A DNA stretch of 24,389 nt from Zygnema cylindricum (lineage: Eukaryota > Streptophyta > Zygnematophyceae > Zygnematales > Zygnemataceae), in assembly GCA_037447655.1 (NCBI GenBank), contig JBBHKE010003107.1:1-24389 (forward strand). The letters run 5' to 3'. How positions within the stretch are numbered: the stretch's first letter is position 1; each line of letters opens with the position of its first letter. The notes below the pieces were generated by a model that worked only from the letters and a program-made list of their open reading frames with translations, was not told the DNA's origin and ran no database searches. Of the stretch, positions 9,691 to 18,721 are shown piece by piece. The position numbers were made by a program, and so were the translations under genes.

Positions 9691-10975
9691 ATGGTTCAGG
9701 ATGAATTGTTTTTAGATACAGTTAGAAATGGTTATGATAAAGATCCTTATTTTGTTGTGATTTTCAATAATATTTCGAGAGGGAATTCTGACCCATTGAA
9801 TGAGAGGCATGTCAAAAACTTCAGACTAGAGGATGGTTTACTGTATTTGCCAATTGGGGATAGATTCTGCATTCCAGAAGTGGGAGACTTAAGAAAACAA
9901 ATTTTACGGGAAGCTCATGAGCATTATGGACATCTAGGTGGAGATAAAACTCTTAGTCGATTGCAAAGTAGATTGTTTTGGCATGGGATGGCAAAGAAGG
10001 TGTCAAAACAAGTGGAAAGTTGTGTCTCTTGCCAATAGAGTAAACCTAGTACCCAAAAACCTTAAGGTCTCTTAAAACCTTTGGATATCCCCGAGAGACC
10101 GTGGGAATCTGTCAATATGGATTTTTTTGTCAGGTTGCCAGCTACATCTAAAAAGAATGACATTATCATGGTCGTAGTCGATAGGTTCAGTAAAATGGCA
10201 ATATTTATCCCTTGCAAAACCACTCATTCGGTTGTAGATATTGCAAAGTTATATTTTGACAACATGGTCAGACATCATGGAGTCCCTCTATCTATTGTCA
10301 GTGATAGAGATTCTAAATTTACGTCTTCTTTTTGGAAAGAATTACAACAAAATTTAGGCTGTGAATTGAAAATGAGTACCGTTTATCATCCTCACACAGA
10401 TGGACAGACAGAAAGGATGAACCGTACACTAGAGGAAATGCTTAGGACTGTTTGCAGTGGAGTTCAGAACCATGGGAATCTACACTGCCATAAATGGAAT
10501 TTGCATACAATTCATGTAAACATGCTAGGTTAAGATTCTCGCCATTTACAGTTGCATACGGATACCAACCTAGAGAAGCATTGGACTTAATAACAGGGGT
10601 CACTCAAGAGAATAGAGGTTCTAGAACAGAGTTTTGGGAATACGTTCAAACAGTTTGGAAAACTGTCCGGGATGCATTAGTGGAGGCACAAAGGAGGCAA
10701 GAATTAAATGCTAACTGCAAACAGGGTGATTGGGTGTTACGCACAAGTGACAAGGTTTAGCTTTCTACAACTCATTACAGGTGCAAGATCGAGGGACAAT
10801 CGGATCCTACGGGGAAATTTGCTCCTAAGTACATTGGACCATTTACTGTAATCGAGATGATATCATCAGTTGCTGCCAAATTGGACTTTCCACCTTCAAC
10901 AAAAATTCATCCACTGATACACATCAGCCAATTGAAACCAGCGAATCTTCGACCAACTCAAGGAGAATTCGAATT
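9691..10975 (+). pseudogene. Gypsy integrase
   Basis: Integrase inserts the cDNA into host DNA in the nucleus. The N-terminal HHCC zinc domain is visible as HEHYGHLGG ... SCVSCQ (about 9910-10035). The catalytic core holds all three acidic residues: Asp at 10120 (in NMDFF), Asp at 10303 (SDRDSKF) and Glu at 10411 (QTERMN), with 35 residues between the last two (DD35E). Stops at 10036 and 10063 separate the two domains, both explainable as Gln codons turned to TAG/TAA. A frameshift near 10490 moves the end of the core into another frame (EFAYNS ... FSPF). A stop at 10758 precedes the GPF/Y module, recognisable as KYIGPFTVIE followed by HISQLKP. Confidence 0.9.
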
Positions 10976-11140
10976 GGATCTTTCAATAATTATAAACCTG
11001 AAGTCCACAGATGGGTAATAGATTGGGTTGGTCAACGGTTCAAGGTCGGCGAGACTATATTCTGGCAAGTGCATTATTTAGGAAGGCCTGAGGATGAGTT
11101 GACTTTAGAGGATAAAAATTTTGAGTTTTTACAGAGGTAG
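10976..11140 (+). pseudogene. C-terminal chromodomain-like tail of gypsy integrase
   Basis: After a frameshift at about 10975 an open stretch of some 50 residues ends at TAG 11138. Within it, FWQVHYLGRPEDELTLEDKNF follows the spacing of the chromodomain core (hydrophobic-x-Val-x-Trp/Tyr-x-Gly-x-x-x-x-Glu-x-Thr-x-Glu). Chromodomains at this position define chromoviruses and can steer integration to modified histones. Trp of the usual TWE is Leu here and the aromatic cage is incomplete, so it may be a degenerate or atypical domain. A profile comparison would decide. Confidence 0.5.
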
Positions 11141-11210
11141 TGGAGGGATAATTAAATAAAAGACCCGTCTTGAGAATTAAAGGTGTTTTAACTGAGGTCA
11201 ATTAAAAATA

Positions 11211-11222
11211 AGAAGGGGATGA
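11211..11222 (+). other. Polypurine tract of the gypsy element
   Basis: AGAAGGGGATGA lies immediately before the TG of the right LTR. It is purine-rich in an otherwise AT-rich stretch (11141-11210 holds no gene). It would prime plus-strand DNA synthesis. Confidence 0.8.
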
Positions 11223-12190
11223 TGTAACAGTAATAGCGGATCAAACTTGTTATTAAAGAAGTATTTAGGTGTTATGATTATAAAGTACTAAATCTGGTAG
11301 ACGTCCGCGAAAGAATCACGCTATTTGGAGTTATATTTTAAAAGTTATAGCGATGTGTGTATTTAGGTGACAGCGTGGGGTCTAAATAACAAGTGGGTAT
11401 CATTGAAACGGGTTAAGGGTCAAATTAGAACCGAAATTACGCGTGTACGTTTCATAAAGTTATAATGAAGCGTTTAGTATGCACGGTGGTTCGTTTGGTA
11501 CAAATTTTAGTGCGAAACGTCACTTTCACTTAAGAGAATTTCGTAAGAAGTTTCGCGTGCGAAATTTGTTACGCACGATCGTGCGAAGTCGCGTTTCGTT
11601 TGGCGCGCACTTTTGCACGTAAATTTTACGTAGTGAAACGTAATGTTTGATTGGTTAGTAAAGTGCTAAGTAGTTAGTAAGAGATTTTGCACGTTTTTGC
11701 ATTGGTCAGTTTGAGTCCTTGCTGATCAATGATTGGCCTGGGTAAAAGCCTGTTAAAACTAAGCGTTGACTCTGGCCTTGCGAGTCCTGGGCGATGATGG
11801 ATAAATAGTGAAGGGTAAGAGGAGAGTAGGCATATTTTCCTTTGGAAAAGTTTGTGGAAATTCTGGCTGATCTTGGTCCTGAGCGATTAATACCAAATTG
11901 GGGGAAAGGCATTTTGCATTGAAATCTCTTACTAACTAAATAGTGTTTTACTAGATAAAAGATATAATTATTAAGAGTGGAGGGTAGTGGAAAACACTTT
12001 AATAAGAATGGTTGAGCCCGAGGGCAAGAGACCAAATTAATGTTATGTGGACAAAAGCTTATTCTATTTTAATGTTTATCCTTATGTGAGTGTTGTCCAA
12101 TGTGGATGTGTATTTTCCAATGTGTGGAATATGTGGTTGGGATTGTATGTAGTAATGGGATTTCTTTGAGAGGTAGGAGATCCTGTTACA
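11223..12190 (+). repeat. Right (3') LTR of the gypsy element, 968 bp
   Basis: Starts TGTAACAGTAATAGCGG and ends TCCTGTTACA. It differs from the left LTR by scattered substitutions, most densely in the first 70 bases, and by lacking the 23-bp tandem duplication. The 14-bp palindrome CGCACGATCGTGCG is kept at 11572-11585. Confidence 0.93.
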
Positions 12191-12195
12191 CACAC
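12191..12195. repeat. Target site duplication, right copy (CACAC)
   Basis: Exact repeat of the five bases before the left LTR. The following ACAAC continues the original CA-rich site. Confidence 0.9.
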
Positions 12196-13509
12196 ACAAC
12201 ATCAATTTGGATAGACATTCCCACAGTAACCGCTATAGTTGTTGTTGACATAATTGACGTTTGAACAAGGGTAAACATGTCCGCATGACTTTTTTGCTCC
12301 TTTTTTAGTAAACATACACGTTGAATGCACTTTCACGTGCAAACGACAATCACTTTCCCGCCTCGATGTAGTTATCTAAAATTTTTTTTTTAGTTTGGTA
12401 AGAAATGACGAATATCATTTGTACTGAGTGACACAATCCATACCTTGCACTTTTTCAATACCTCTTGAAATATTGTCATTGACAAATGACACTTAATGGA
12501 CTGTACTTATACTAACATAAAAAAGCAGTACTAATAACTCCATTTTACATTCAAATGTCACATTTTGGGGATGCGGATATAGTGTTATTAACAGTATAAG
12601 CGATACTTAGTGAAATACTAACAAACATCGCTGTATTAATATTGACAACCGTTGGAGAGATGACCTATAAAATTTGGATGAAACGATCCATTACGCCTGG
12701 TTTACTTTTTAAGGGACACGACCATCAAACTTAAAACGTACTACGTCTTGTCGTCTTGTGTTTTGTGTCCCACATCTATGTCATGCCACGCCATTATCAA
12801 AATTTACCTTACAATATATAAGAGATGTGTTTTAAAGTATAATATCGCGTGACCGCGAATAGGAATATACCTTCACACATTTCAAACAATTTCAAAAGTT
12901 TTCACGAAGAATAAAGTACATGATTTTTATGTTTTTGTTTGCATTTAATGTGGATGATCTTTTGCTATCAAACATTTAATATTTTTTTACGACGATCGGA
13001 CAGGAACGGAAAAATAAAAGTCATATTTTTAAACCATAATCATCTTAGTGCATAATGGTTGTATGTGTAAAATGTCATGCAAATACATGTGACGTCACAA
13101 GCAATATTAAAAAACTACAATGCCAGAATGTCCAAAATGTCGCGTAAAGACATGCAACATTTGAAGCAATTTAATATATAGGGGTGCCACAACATAGATA
13201 GGAGACATTTTCAACTGGCCCAAGCATTCTCGACCTACACAATCATCAAAAAATTAAGTAATGATTTTTTGGGAATTGGGACACTTCGAAAACATGTACG
13301 TAGAATATTCCTGACAGTACAAAGTAAGTTCGTTAAGTTACGATTACGTCGGGGCACGTCTGAAATTGGTGCGACGAGACATTCTAAATTGTAATCTACT
13401 ACTTTAAATTAAGATTTTAAGGGTACATTTCGATATGTTAAGATGAGGTTTTTCTTTTTGTCGCTTTCCTCTAGAATAGAGCATGCAACGAGAAAATCTT
13501 ACACCGCGT
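12196..13509. other. AT-rich host sequence without a recognisable gene
   Basis: Continuation of the host block at 1-3299. No frame of note and no splice pattern I trust. It holds a degenerate direct repeat of about 41 bp at 13069-13110 and 13134-13174, with a 12-bp palindrome TGTGACGTCACA at 13088-13099 that contains a TGACGTCA (ACGT-type bZIP) core. The last bases before 13510 show no match to the lost end of the copia LTR. Confidence 0.55.
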
Positions 13510-14375
13510 AAATCTCAACAAAAAAAATCACTGAAAAGGACCAACCATACGGTTAATTATCAAGTGGCAAAGATGCCAAAATATATACAAGCTCATTGGG
13601 AGAGAGGCGGCTACCTCCTAAATCTCGTAAGTCCTAAACCCCTCTTATAGCCCCTATCTACAGATGTGCGAACCAATCAGAGAACTGTAAAGTACAGAAA
13701 GGTTATTGTGGCCGGTGTACATTCTATACGGTCTGCGTACGACTTGGCCATTGAGTGGAAGTCTGTCTCTTCCGGACTAGCCTTCATGCTCTCCGAGATT
13801 TTCGATCTCCAATGTTATCTTGCCACGTGGCACCATGTCATGTTACGCCCGAAAACCGCCAAAACGCATTTTTTCTGGGATTTCGGAGATGATACGCGCC
13901 GTCGGATCAAAAACGGCTTTAACTGCTGGCCGTTGAAATCGATGTCTGGTAAATTTGTTTCGTGCAATTTTGCGTTCGCACTATAATTCAATTTTGTTTC
14001 TATGTGACTTATCCGTAATTGCGTTAATCGGATTAGTGAGCTCTGACACATTTAAATGTTTATCATACCCTATATACTCTAACAGAATTCAACGACAAAC
14101 TGACTAAGGTTGACGGCTACGCCTCGCTCTGCCGGTTGGAGGTTTGAGTCCTGCCGGACTCAACCTTTTTGGTAGTGGTGACTTATGTCACTTCTTGTGA
14201 CCTGCCTAAGGAGCCAAGGCAGCCATGGCTCCATCACCATTTCTCTCTTTCAGTAACTACGACAAGTATGGGGGACAGCGAGGAGAGGTGGAGGCAGACT
14301 GCCTGTGCTTTTCTTCTCTGTTTCCACTAAGCTATTCAGACCTAGAAAATACTTTAGAATTCTAATAATTCAACA
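13510..14375 (-). repeat. 3' LTR of the copia element, outer end truncated
   Basis: Matches 18850-19710 in the same orientation and ends in TTCAACA at 14375 (TGTTGAA on the minus strand). Similarity fades at about 13510. The last 130 or so bases of the LTR as seen in the 5' copy have no counterpart here, so a deletion removed them and the target duplication. It retains a perfect G-box palindrome TGCCACGTGGCA at 13821-13832 that is mutated in the 5' LTR. A tRNA-like block lies at 14101-14170 on the plus strand. Confidence 0.82.
14101..14170 (+). promoter_or_regulatory. tRNA-like A-box/B-box block antisense to the copia LTR
   Basis: On the strand opposite to element transcription, TGACTAAGGTTGACGG (14101-14116) resembles a Pol III A box. 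GGTTTGAGTCC (14141-14151) matches the B-box consensus GGTTCGANTCC at all but one position. A TTTTT run at 14166-14170 could end transcription. The bases around the B box can form most of a T-arm. Whether this is a working Pol III promoter, a tRNA-derived relic or chance is not known. Confidence 0.4.
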
Positions 14376-14388
14376 CTCCCCTTATTTT
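14376..14388 (-). other. Polypurine tract of the copia element
   Basis: On the minus strand AAAATAAGGGGAG abuts the TGTTGAATT that opens the 3' LTR. Its position and purine content are as expected for the plus-strand primer. Confidence 0.82.
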
Positions 14389-14406
14389 CTAGTCTAACTT
14401 AAGCTT

Positions 14407-14924
14407 TTATTTTATTCCACACTTCTCTCTACAATATTTCAATTTGGGTGAGGGCACAAGTTTTGTCATCATATCTCCAATCATTTCTCCATCTAGTTTA
14501 TACACAAGAATAACAATTTTGTTTTTGACTTTTTCCCTTACAAAACTCAACCTTATGTCAATGTGTCTAGCTTTGAAATGATGTTTTGGATTGGCTACAA
14601 TTGGAATTGCACCTTGAATATCACATAAGACTTTATGCACCCCTTTCTTCATGTACTCCAGTTCTTGTAGCAAAGACTTTACCCACATCAATTCTTTCAC
14701 TGCAGAACAAGAGGCCATGTACTCAGCCTCTATAGTGGACTGAGCAACCACCTTTTGTTGCTTGCTACTCCACAGCAAGCACCTCCCCCCACATACAATA
14801 CATATCCAGAAGTGCATCTTCTCATAGGTGCATCTCCATAACTGGCGTCCCTCCAAGTGGTGAAGTTAGTGTGCACCCCTCCCAAATGCAACCATAATTC
14901 CATTGTGCCCACCAGATATCTCAT
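14407..14924 (-). pseudogene. Copia RNase H
   Basis: The last domain of a copia polyprotein, removing the RNA strand after reverse transcription. The N-terminal part (14924-14730) contains YLVGTMELWLHLGG and RRCTSGYVLYVGGG, the usual approach to copia RNase H. A frameshift in about 14730-14856 moves to the frame holding STIEAEYMASCSAVKEL and then ARHIDIRLSFVREKV, both hallmark motifs. The usual D-A-D-W after the strand appears as RDASYGD, so the first Asp is kept. The domain ends in a natural-looking stop close to the polypurine tract. Confidence 0.88.
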
Positions 14925-14942
14925 GACTCTCTTTTTTGCCTC

Positions 14943-15827
14943 CTAATCTCTCTTTCTATGATCACTAAGACTCCTACTAAGAACTGCAACTGCTGTCGCT
15001 ATGTCCAGCCAAGTGCAATTCATAAAGTAGATTAGACTTCTTACAACCTGCCTGTAAGGAATAGACTCCATAAACTGTCTTTCTTCGGGAGTCATCTGAT
15101 CCCCTAAGATTTTCACTCCTTCTACACTCCCATCACTTGTTTTCTTCAAGTCCATGGGAGTGGTACAACTTTTTGCCTTTTCCATTTTAAATTTCTTGAG
15201 CATATTCCCAATAAGTTTTTTCTGAGTAAGTCTGATAATCCTCTTTCCCCTATCTCTTTCCATTGGTATCCCCAAGATTTTTCTTGCCACTCCTATATCT
15301 TTCATATCAAACCTTATTCTAATATCCTTCTTCAACTTATTGATATTTTCTATAGATTTACGTAACAACAAAAAGTCATTCACATAAATTGCAATAAAAA
15401 TAACACCATTCTCATCCTCATACATATAAATAGAATGGTCAAAAGTGATCCGGATATATCCCATGCTGGTAAGAAACTCATCTAGTTTTTTATTCTATAG
15501 TCTGGGAAACTGCTTAAGTCCATATAAGGTCTTTATAAGTCTGCACAGTTTGCTCTCCTCACCTTCCTCTACAAATCTTTCTGGTTGCCGTCTGAAGATT
15601 TCTTCCTCTAATCCACCATTGAGGAAAGCGGTCTTAATATCCATCTGGTATATTTCCACGTCTTCCGCTGCCGCTGGACAAAGGAGAATCCTTATTGATG
15701 GGAACCCTACCACAGGAGCAAAGGTCTTTTGATAATCTATCCCTTTTTTTTGAATGAACCCCTTTGCTACCAACCGAGCCTTGTATCTTTCAATGGTGTT
15801 ATTTGGGTTGAGTTTCAGTTTAAACAT
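14943..15827 (-). pseudogene. Copia reverse transcriptase with altered active site
   Basis: The N-terminal half (15827-15495) has YKARLVAKGF, DYQKTFAPVV, MDIKTAFLNG and LYGLKQ, in the order and spacing of plant copia RTs. A stop and a short frame break at 15465-15494 separate it from the second half (15464-14943), which includes the polymerase box. That box reads YVND (15375-15386) where copia elements have YVDD, a single G-to-A change on the coding strand that removes one of the two metal-binding Asp residues. FDMKDIGVARKILG and TTPMD follow normally. The product could not polymerise even if the stops were bypassed. Confidence 0.9.
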
Positions 15828-15997
15828 TCATTTGCATCTGATTGGTTTTCTGTTGGGAGGACAGTCCATTAGTTCCTAAGTATTTCCTTCCATGATGGAA
15901 GCCATTTCATCATTTATGGCTCTAACCCATCTATCCTTCTCCGAACTGTCCATTGCCTCTGAATATCACTAAGGCTCATCCAGGTGAGACAGCTTAG

Positions 15998-16264
15998 TTA
16001 CCTTGTGAGCCGTTTGTCTTTCCTCCAGACTTTTGCTGCTAAAGTTGGGATGGGGGGAAGTCTCGGGTTTCTCCTCACTATCTTATCGGCTTCCCTATCC
16101 ATAGAAGCCGATTCCATCTCTTCATCTTCTGTCTCCTCGAAGTGCTTTGGAATATGGGCAGATTCTGACTTATCTTCTTCTAACTGGATCTCCACTGAAT
16201 CTGCAATCACTCTTTCACTCATGTCTCTTCTTGGAAGATCCGAGTCTTCCTCACTCTCGGAATC
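15998..16264 (-). pseudogene. Acidic linker between copia integrase and RT
   Basis: A frame from 16222 to 15998 is rich in Glu, Asp and Ser (ESAHIPKHFEETEDEEME), followed by a basic stretch (RRNPRLPP). Such low-complexity acidic linkers join integrase and RT in copia polyproteins. It is in line with its neighbours, has no catalytic motif and is closed by stops on both sides. Confidence 0.6.
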
Positions 16265-17180
16265 AAACCTGATTTATATCTTCTTGGTGTATTTGAAAGG
16301 GTCAAATGACTTCCCTTTATCCATGACAACTAGGATCTTTACCAGAATGATATCTTGTTTAGCTAAGTCATAGACTCCATATCCCTTGACATCCTCATCA
16401 TATCCCACAAACATCCCGGTTTCCGTTTAGCATCTAATTTCCAGTTCTTCCCATCTGTGACAAGACTGTAAACTAGACTGCCAAATACTTCAGGTACGAA
16501 ATATTTGGTTTTCATCCAGCCCATCTCTCATAAGGTGTCATTCCTTTCACAGTTGAGGTAAGGACTCTATTCTTTATGTAGTTAGCACAGTTCATGGCCT
16601 CAGCCCAAAATCTTTTTCCTATCCTTTTGTCGGCCAGCATACTACATACACTATCTCCTAGAGTCCGGTTAAACCTCTCAACTACCCCATATTGTTCTGG
16701 TTAATAAGGTACAGTTTTCTGATGCTGAATTCCCTCCTCCCTCAGATATTCCTCCTACTGGTTAGAGGTATATTACCCCCCATTGTCACTTGTTATTCTC
16801 TTAATGGGGTTCCGTGCAACTTCTCACTTCAGGCTTTATATTCTTTGAAGTAAGTAGGTGCTTCAGACTTTGTTTTTAGGAAGTAGACTCTAGAGTATCT
16901 AGACCTGTCATCAGTACTTGTCATCATGAACCTCTTACCTCCTACAGAAGGTACTTTTGCTGGTCGCAAGATATATGTGTGGACTAGATCAAGTACTTTC
17001 TCACCTTTGTATGTGACAGTTTTGGGATATGGAAGTCTGTGAGCCTTACCTTAGGCACAGCCACTACAATCATCCACCATTTCTTTTTCCCCAAACTGAT
17101 TGCCCTCTACAATACCAAGCATCTTCATTTCCCTCACCCTATCAAAATGCACATGCCCCAACCGCTTTGCCACATCATCA
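16265..17180 (-). pseudogene. Copia integrase
   Basis: The zinc domain is recognisable as LGHVHFDRVREMK with a following CSGC (stop just after, near 17050). In the core, the motif where copia elements have VHTD-x-CGP reads VHTYILRP. The first catalytic Asp thus appears to be Tyr (codon at 16973-16975). STDDRSRYSRVYFLK, SDNGG and VVERFNRTLGD follow, so the second Asp and the Glu are kept, though stops lie next to them. The C-terminal part (VKGYGVYD) reaches about 16265. The reading frame changes at least twice. Positions of the domain edges are approximate. Confidence 0.85.
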
Positions 17181-17580
17181 AGTTTGGGACACCAACATAA
17201 TAAGCATTCTTCTTTTCATTACTTAGGTAAAGCCTAAACATTCCTTGGTTACCCTTATCTGCTTTGAAGTAGACTTCATCCCCATACTTAGCTGTAAAGA
17301 CTCCCTTTCTAGTGAAGGTATCAAGCTCCTTTTCATTTAATACAGAAGTAGAGACAAAATGCTTGCTCAGCTGAGGGATATAAAGTACATTTGAGAAAGT
17401 GAGTAAGGAAATCTTGCCTTTTACTAAGACTTTCACATCTACCAATCCAACTAGATCTGTAGTAACTACTCTCCCATCCCCGTACTCTATCTCTACAATG
17501 GGGATCTTTCTTAGCTTGGTAAAGAGGCGCCATTCACGACACATATACATGGATGTACCTGAATCGATGATCCATTCTCC
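17134..17580 (-). pseudogene. Copia aspartic protease and start of the GAG-pre-integrase region
   Basis: The active site is DSGTS, with its Asp-Ser-Gly at 17557-17565, preceded by EWIIDS as in plant copia proteases. Downstream come EIEYGDGRVV, NVLYIPQLSKHFVS and VYFKADKGNQGMFRLYL, which are standard for this protein. It shares a frame with the zinc-knuckle part of gag (one stop between at 17617). A frameshift near 17180 then throws translation out of the integrase frame. Confidence 0.88.
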
Positions 17581-17616
17581 ATGTGGAGGTTCTAGAATAG
17601 CTCCGAGGGCACACTT

Positions 17617-18030
17617 TTATTTTCGAGGAATCTCCTTCCCCTCCAAGTTCTCGTGAAGGAGAAGGTCTCTATCCTCCTCCTCGGAGGATTCATCCTCCTC
17701 GGTCTCCCTTTTCACTTGTGTGACCACAAGTGCCTTCTTCTTTCCTCCGGAAGAGCCTCCTCCACGGTTTTCTTGAAGCCTCATCTCCGACAGCTTGGTG
17801 CAATCAGCTATGAAGTGTCCCGGCTTTTTGCATAAATGACAAAGGCCCATTGAAGGTCTCAGTCCTCCAGTCTGATCTTTCTCTCCCTTGAAGTTTTGTA
17901 TGGCTTCCTTGAATCCTTCCCCCACCTGTTTGTTCCTGCAGCTAGAGCTTGAACGCTCTTTCCTCCTCTCTAAATCTCGATAATGTTCTCTTGCACAAAT
18001 ATCATTCGGACCACTGTGTTCCACTTCCAC
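17617..18030 (-). pseudogene. Copia gag, zinc-knuckle half
   Basis: Contains a single CCHC knuckle, CHLCKKPGHFIADC, which binds element RNA. A Lys/Arg-rich segment precedes it and a strongly acidic Ser/Glu tail (EEDESSEEED) follows. It is in the same frame as the protease but in a different frame from the N-terminal gag half, so a frameshift lies between about 18030 and 18215. Confidence 0.85.
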
Positions 18031-18214
18031 AAACTGTCATCCATTTCCTGTACTCAGTACATTATGTTCTCAAACTCATTGGGCAGCTTCATGATGAGAG
18101 TGTTGACTTTCATCTTCATTGTACCGGTCCACCTGGCACTCTCTATCTCCATATACAAACAGGAGAGGTCATTACAATAGTCTAGCATTTTCCCCCCGTT
18201 GTAAGTATACTTTC

Positions 18215-18697
18215 CTAACCGTTGCTCGGCCAACTAGAGCTTCGAATGGTACCTGCTCTATAGTTCTCCACTAAGGTCTCCCATAACTCCTCGGCCTTAA
18301 AGATGTGGAGATGGGAGGTTGCCAAAGCTTGAGTAAGATGCCTCAGAATGAAGTGCCTAGCAGCCATGTTTGTGTACTCCCACATTTGAATATCGTTTTT
18401 TTCGTACTTCACGACTATCCCTTCGGGTGCCGTGGCGATAGGAGTAAGAGGTGTCTCTTTCCCTATCCCCTTTTTGGACACACTACTGTCCCCGCTTTCT
18501 GCCTCCTTCGTTGGAGCTGATACTGCTGCAGAAAACCTCACTCCACTGAACCCTGGTGGAATTCCTTGAGATGGACTTTTCACTTGTCCATTGACGATAC
18601 CCCAATATCGTTTTTCACATAAAGCCCCTACCATCATGGCTTCCCAGTAAATGAACCCAAATCCGTTGAAGATGGGCATCCTAGAGGGTGGGCCCAT
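18215..18697 (-). pseudogene. Copia gag, N-terminal half
   Basis: Begins MGPPSRMPIFNGFGFIYWEA, the usual start of plant copia gag proteins (Asn-Gly ... Tyr-Trp). The ATG at 18697 is only 12 bases past the candidate primer site. KNDIQMWEYTNMAARHFILRHLTQAL matches the family pattern of a Trp-Ala-Asn helix followed by an Ile-Leu-x-Ser/Thr-Leu segment. ELWETLVENYRAGTI follows, then translation runs into a stop after a frameshift. Confidence 0.85.
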
Positions 18698-18708
18698 AAC
18701 CTGCAGTT

Positions 18709-18720
18709 ATGTGTCCCCCA
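18709..18720 (-). other. Candidate primer binding site of the copia element
   Basis: TGGGGGACACAT (minus strand) starts one base after a possible CA end of the 5' LTR. It begins TGG as any tRNA-primed site must. It does not match initiator-Met tRNA and I cannot name the tRNA. The placement rests mainly on the LTR edge proposed at 18722. Confidence 0.35.
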
Positions 18721-18721
18721 T

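Larger units (their letters stand above)
3300..12190 (+). mobile_element. Ty3/gypsy LTR retrotransposon, full-length but decayed
   Basis: An 8.9-kb element bounded by two direct LTRs that each begin TG and end CA, flanked by an exact 5-bp duplication. The internal part has, in order, a primer binding site, a gag with CCHC knuckles, a retropepsin, reverse transcriptase, RNase H, integrase and a polypurine tract. Integrase after RT marks Ty3/gypsy (Metaviridae), and the chromodomain-like tail suggests a chromovirus. The two LTRs agree at roughly 95% by eye. The coding region carries several nonsense codons, at least three frameshifts and a nested 1046-bp insertion, so it makes no complete polyprotein. 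It may have been copied in trans while already defective, or have decayed since insertion. Confidence 0.95.

Noticed and set aside
12181-12201. CA dinucleotide microsatellite at the right gypsy edge
   Set aside because: Only a few CA units, explained by the CACAC target duplication placed next to the original CA-rich site.
13666-13986. 106-codon plus-strand frame in the copia 3' LTR and similar frames at 19044-19262
   Set aside because: Antisense within the LTR, not conserved in length or frame between the two LTR copies.
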